Shown piece after piece: positions 60,661 through 64,000 of a stretch of 64,000 nt of DNA. The notes under the pieces are model-generated. The model worked only from the letters and a program-made list of their open reading frames with translations. It had not been told where the DNA came from and did no database searches. Every line of letters begins with the position of its first letter. The stretch's first letter is position 1. This stretch comes from Lysinibacillus xylanilyticus (lineage in GTDB: Bacteria > Bacillota > Bacilli > Bacillales_A > Planococcaceae): assembly GCF_001183605.1 (NCBI RefSeq), contig NZ_LFXJ01000002.1, forward strand, positions 64,501 through 128,500, read 5' to 3'. The position numbers and the translations under genes were made by a program.

Positions 60661-61140
60661 ATGACAAACAACGCAATACCGATGGGTCAGTCACGTACTG
60701 TTCAAACGCGTCTCGTATTACCGCCAGATACAAATAATCACAACTCCATTTTCGGTGGAAGAGTGTTAGCTTATATTGATGAAATTGCTGCTATTACAGC
60801 AATGAAGCATGCAAAAGGGCATGTAGTTACAGCCTCTATTGATTCGGTTGATTTTTTATCGGCAGCACATGTTGGGGATATTTTAGAAATTGAAAGTATT
60901 GTTTCGTCAACTGGGCGTTCTTCAATGGAAGTGTACGTTCGAGTTGTTTCGCGAAATATTGAAACTCGTGAGGAAAAATTAACGACAGAATCTTTTGTAA
61001 CGATGGTTGCAGTAGATGATGACGGAAAACCTAAGCCAGTTCCTGCAATTTATCCTGAAACAGATGCTGAAAAACGTCTGTTTGAAACCGGTCCTGCAAG
61101 ACGGGAACATCGTAAACAAAAACGGGAATTACCGCATTAA
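60661..61140 (+). CDS. Acyl-CoA thioesterase (hotdog fold)
   Basis: A 159-residue hotdog-fold thioesterase of the YkhA/YciA group: LVLPPDTNNHNSIFGGRVLAYIDEIAAITAMKHA contains the conserved N-x-x-x-x-x-FGG active-site region, followed by TASIDSVDFLSAAHVGDIL and ESFVTMVAVDDDGKPKPVPAIYP. It hydrolyses acyl-CoAs to free acid and CoA. The basic C-terminal tail (RREHRKQKRE) is common in Bacilli. GAAGGGAAGTTGC precedes the ATG. Confidence 0.93.
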   Translation: MTNNAIPMGQSRTVQTRLVLPPDTNNHNSIFGGRVLAYIDEIAAITAMKHAKGHVVTASIDSVDFLSAAHVGDILEIESIVSSTGRSSMEVYVRVVSRNIETREEKLTTESFVTMVAVDDDGKPKPVPAIYPETDAEKRLFETGPARREHRKQKRELPH

Positions 61141-61145
61141 AAATG

Positions 61146-61184
61146 TAAAGGGAAATTGACGTATACTGTCAGTTTCCCTTTTTC
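61146..61184. terminator. Bidirectional rho-independent terminator
   Basis: AAAGGGAAATTGAC pairs with GTCAGTTTCCCTTT, followed by a T run, between the convergent thioesterase and hemAT genes. Confidence 0.85.
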
Positions 61185-61188
61185 GTTC

Positions 61189-62499
61189 TTACATTTTTAA
61201 CTCATTTACTACATTAATAAGTGAATCGGAAGAAGAGGAAACTAGTGTAGCCCCTTGTGACAGTTCAGTAATCAAGTTAGAGATTGCTGAAATATCTCTT
61301 GATGTATTTACATACTGCTGTTGAATACCTGAAACAGCATCGGCGATATCATTAAATGATTTAGATAAACTGTTTTGTGTATCTACGCTATGTTGAATCT
61401 TTTGATCAACGTTAATTACTGAATTCGACATTGTTGTTATATTACTTTCTGTCTCTTTAATGAGATGAGAAACATTTTGTACAGCATTTTTTGTTTCTTC
61501 TGCAAGCTTACGGACTTCCTCTGCTACAACAGCAAAACCTTTACCATGCTCACCTGCACGAGCTGCTTCGATAGAAGCATTCAATGCTAATAAGTTAGTT
61601 TGATCGGCAATTCCTGTAACTAGCCCTACAATTTCTGATATTTTTTGAGAAGATGTGCGTAACTGGTTCATCGTAACTTCGAGACTGTTTACACTTTGCA
61701 AAATAACCTGTATTAAATCATTTTGATCTTGTAGCTGCTGCTGTCCACGTCTGGATTTTTCCTGTGTATCAGCAACGAAGGTTAATCCTTGTTTAGTAGC
61801 TACTGCGATATCGTCCGTTTGAGAAGAAATGACTAATAAAGAAGCTGCTGTTTCTTCACTAATCCCATTGAGTTCCTCTGCCGTTTTTTGAATGGTAGTA
61901 ACAAGTGCATGTTTTGTGTCATCAGCTGCTGAGCGAATGCGTTCCTCTTCTCTTTCATAGGCTTCGATTACAAGCTGTTGCTCGAAGTTAATGATTTTGC
62001 AGAAGGCATTGATAGCACGTATTGCATCATGCTTCGATATATCTAAATTATTTGTAAAGCGTGTAAATGTCGTTGTTAATGACTGGAATGAGGCGATATA
62101 CCACTTCGATTGTAGACCAATTCGAACATGGGTTTCAGCAATGGCCTTCCGTTCATCAATATAAGAGTTATTAATATGACTTTCGAAAATATCACTCAAA
62201 TGCTTATGTAAAGTAACTTTTAAACGATCGATTTGTGACGTTCTATTTATAATGTCTAACAAATCTTGGCTCAAACTAATAGCTGCATAAAATTGATCCA
62301 CCATTTCAGGAACTAAATCCTTAGCTAAAGGCTGTAGTTGTTTAATGATGGCTAAATCCTCAATTGTTAAATCTAAAAGCTGCAACTGTTTTTGAAGTCT
62401 TGGATGGTTTGATACATCCAATTGTACATCGTTCTTATAATTTTCAGGTGCTAATGTAATTGAGTAGCTAGAATCGTTCTTTTTTGTAAACCAACTCAT
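61189..62499 (-). CDS. hemAT: Heme-based aerotactic transducer (globin-coupled chemoreceptor)
   Basis: A 436-residue soluble chemoreceptor. The N-terminal globin-coupled sensor (about 30-180) carries the proximal heme ligand H124 in [14 protein letters not shown], and the C-terminal signalling domain has the MCP tip [21 protein letters not shown]. It senses oxygen and signals to CheA; no membrane helix is present, as in Bacillus subtilis HemAT, with which length and layout agree. ATG 62499 is preferred to ATG 62514 because GGAG then sits at 9 bases. Confidence 0.94.
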   Translation of the reverse strand: MSWFTKKNDSSYSITLAPENYKNDVQLDVSNHPRLQKQLQLLDLTIEDLAIIKQLQPLAKDLVPEMVDQFYAAISLSQDLLDIINRTSQIDRLKVTLHKHLSDIFESHINNSYIDERKAIAETHVRIGLQSKWYIASFQSLTTTFTRFTNNLDISKHDAIRAINAFCKIINFEQQLVIEAYEREEERIRSAADDTKHALVTTIQKTAEELNGISEETAASLLVISSQTDDIAVATKQGLTFVADTQEKSRRGQQQLQDQNDLIQVILQSVNSLEVTMNQLRTSSQKISEIVGLVTGIADQTNLLALNASIEAARAGEHGKGFAVVAEEVRKLAEETKNAVQNVSHLIKETESNITTMSNSVINVDQKIQHSVDTQNSLSKSFNDIADAVSGIQQQYVNTSRDISAISNLITELSQGATLVSSSSDSLINVVNELKM

Positions 62500-62797
62500 T
62501 GTTGTTTGCTCCATTCTTTATAAATGCATAGTAAGTATATAAAAAATCGAATTGCTTAGTTTGTTAATTTTTCGAAATATATGGTATTTAGTCTATTCTA
62601 CTATCTTTTGTAGTAAATTTGGTTAAAATTTTAGTTTATTTCTTAATTTTTTTATAGGCATTATAGAGGATTGTCGATTAAAAGTCATGAAATAGACTAT
62701 TAAAAAGGTAATAGGTAAATTGAATTTGAAATAGGAAACCTGTAAAATACGAACTGTTTAGATTGAACGTAACAATAGTTTTGAGGAGGTATTTATT
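62500..62797. other. Divergent intergenic region
   Basis: A 298-bp AT-rich gap between hemAT and the small membrane gene. No clear sigma-D promoter (TAAA-N15-GCCGATAT) for hemAT was found, and there is no gene. Confidence 0.4.
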
Positions 62798-63007
62798 ATG
62801 GAGAAGAAGCGTTTCAAATTTGTCATTCCGGTTATGGTAATTGTAGCAATTGGATCGGTTTACATGTTACGAAACTACTATGCTGAAGTACCCAACTTAG
62901 ATCAACTATTAATTACTATTAGTGCAACTTTAGTATCTGGGGTACTAGCATACTTTTTATTTCCACAGCAAGGCGAAGATAAGATTGATGATCGTGGTCC
63001 TTACTGA
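62798..63007 (+). CDS. Small two-helix membrane protein
   Basis: A 69-residue protein: basic start MEKKRFKF, membrane helices at about 8-25 and 37-54 and a charged tail (GEDKIDDRGPY). A strong GAGGAGGTATTTATT ribosome region and its own terminator show it is a real gene. No family was recognised. Confidence 0.75.
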   Translation: MEKKRFKFVIPVMVIVAIGSVYMLRNYYAEVPNLDQLLITISATLVSGVLAYFLFPQQGEDKIDDRGPY

Positions 63008-63012
63008 CAGTA

Positions 63013-63047
63013 AAAAGGCACCTTAGAAAAACTCTAAGGTGCCTTTA
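63013..63047 (+). terminator. Rho-independent terminator
   Basis: AAAGGCACCTTAGA pairs perfectly with TCTAAGGTGCCTTT. Confidence 0.85.
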
Positions 63048-63129
63048 GCATTCCGCTCCGAGTGGACGCTTTTCTCGTCATCTGTGAAGATGGTCCTAAA
63101 GGAATTATTATAGCAATAAACTTTCGCTT

Positions 63130-64000
63130 TTAAGGTTTAAATAAACTGAACCAGCCTTTAAGCTTAAAGACTGCCAACATAAATAAAGCGATAAAAATCA
63201 TAATTCCGAGTACGATAAAGTAGCTAAATTTTCCATGTAGCTCTGGCATATATTCAAAATTCATTCCATAAACACCGGCAATAAATGTTAGAGGAATAAA
63301 GATTGTTGAAACAATTGTTAAGGTCATCATGATGCCATTCATGCGACTAGAGCTCATCGCCATATAGCTATCACGCATATCAGCAGTGAGCTCACGGTTT
63401 GATTCGATCATTTCTGTGAGTTTAAGCAGATGATCGTAAATATCTCCGAAGTAAGCTCGTTCTGATTTCTTAAGTGAGAATCGGTAAGAGTTAAGGATAC
63501 GATATAATAGATCACGCATCGGTAAAATGGTGCGTCGTAGATCAAGCAAATCACTACGGAATTCGAACACGATTTTCATAGCATTAAGGTTGCTTTGATA
63601 GGTAAGTTCATCTTCTAGTGCATTTAAATGATCCTCAATCTTATAGACAAGTGGGAAATAGCTATCAACGATTTTATCGATTACCTGGTATGTTAAATAT
63701 ATTGTGCCACGTTCCCAATTCTTTGGCTGCTTTTCTAACATCATTTGTACTCGATCTATTTCTGGTGCTACGTTTTTATGAAATGTAACAATAAATTTAT
63801 TAGAAACAAAAATGTTTACTTCCTCAGCTGTTAGTTCTTCGTTAACTCTTTGGATAACAAAGAAATGGAAATCATCATAAAAATCGAGCTTTGGCCGCTG
63901 TAAACGCATTAAACAATCTTCTATAGCGAGTGGATGGAAATGAAAAAATGTATCTAAAAGTAGTTCTTCTTCATCGGTCGGACAATTAAAATCGACCCAG
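63130..64000 (-). CDS. corA: CorA-family magnesium transporter, 5' end outside window
   Basis: The frame is open to the window edge, so the gene begins beyond 64000; about 290 residues are visible. Upstream of the internal methionine the frame continues as HFHPLAIEDCLMRLQRPKLD, the CorA N-terminal domain. The long stalk helix and two C-terminal membrane helices follow, with the selectivity motif GMN in AGVYGMNFEYMPEL and a basic tail. CorA forms a pentameric Mg2+ (also Co2+/Ni2+) channel. Using the internal ATG at 63909 would remove a conserved part. Confidence 0.94.
   Translation of the reverse strand, partial: WVDFNCPTDEEELLLDTFFHFHPLAIEDCLMRLQRPKLDFYDDFHFFVIQRVNEELTAEEVNIFVSNKFIVTFHKNVAPEIDRVQMMLEKQPKNWERGTIYLTYQVIDKIVDSYFPLVYKIEDHLNALEDELTYQSNLNAMKIVFEFRSDLLDLRRTILPMRDLLYRILNSYRFSLKKSERAYFGDIYDHLLKLTEMIESNRELTADMRDSYMAMSSSRMNGIMMTLTIVSTIFIPLTFIAGVYGMNFEYMPELHGKFSYFIVLGIMIFIALFMLAVFKLKGWFSLFKP

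Overview
The window looks like the chromosome of an AT-rich, spore-forming Bacillota member of the Bacillaceae/Planococcaceae, most probably Lysinibacillus. The reasons are the LysM+M14 endopeptidase at 17.7-18.9 kb, which matches the Lysinibacillus sphaericus gamma-D-glutamyl-L-diamino acid endopeptidase I that I remember in length and layout, an ExsC-like exosporium protein, HelD, HemAT, strong AGGAGG-type ribosome sites and a characteristic family of intergenic hairpin repeats. The species call is inference. No rRNA, tRNA, CRISPR array, complete insertion sequence or prophage was seen.

Layout. 0-5 kb: end of a VTT/TVP38 membrane gene with an Rrf2-like regulator, a YhgE/Pip exporter-like protein divergent from a LysR regulator, an ExsC-like protein and a lone BRCT protein. 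5-10 kb: MBL hydrolase, small proteins, a MerR regulator and a nucleotidyltransferase. 10-18 kb: malate:quinone oxidoreductase, a Crp/Fnr regulator, a DUF4386 membrane protein, a bactofilin-like protein, MarR, an alpha/beta hydrolase, and a PadR operon encoding membrane proteins built from a repeated 51-residue WWP module. 18-25 kb: the spore-related endopeptidase, then a signalling block (CHASE3-GAF hybrid kinase, CheR, and a convergent REC-PP2C phosphatase). 25-33 kb: Eis-like acetyltransferase, PsiE, GMP reductase, two VOC proteins, a dCache chemoreceptor and an FG-GAP-like protein.

33-38 kb is an operon of an acyl-CoA-dehydrogenase-like flavoenzyme with a polar amino-acid ABC importer, preceded by a leader that carries a terminator hairpin. 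38-47 kb: HelD, an eroded 1.2 kb stretch with a possible small RNA, a CofE-like ligase divergent from a LysR gene, and a second LysR divergent from a YeiH exporter. 47-48 kb: a probably Fur-regulated heme monooxygenase next to a deletion scar joining the frame-shifted start of a response regulator to the tail of an unrelated membrane protein. 49-54 kb: a complete livJ-HMGF branched-chain amino-acid importer with CodY-like boxes over the livJ promoter. 54-64 kb: cupin, RluF, aldehyde dehydrogenase with DUF779, DUF4003 protein, a second aldehyde dehydrogenase, acyl-CoA thioesterase, HemAT, a small membrane protein and the 3' part of corA.

The most unusual signal is non-coding. A dispersed multi-hairpin element (about 11 copies or fragments) has stem sequences that differ between copies while remaining perfectly complementary. 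Two of its copies sit, after a terminator, between the binding-protein gene and the permease genes of the two ABC importers. Other items worth attention are the 51-residue tandem WWP membrane modules, palindromic operators, the leader terminator and the orphan promoter-terminator pair.
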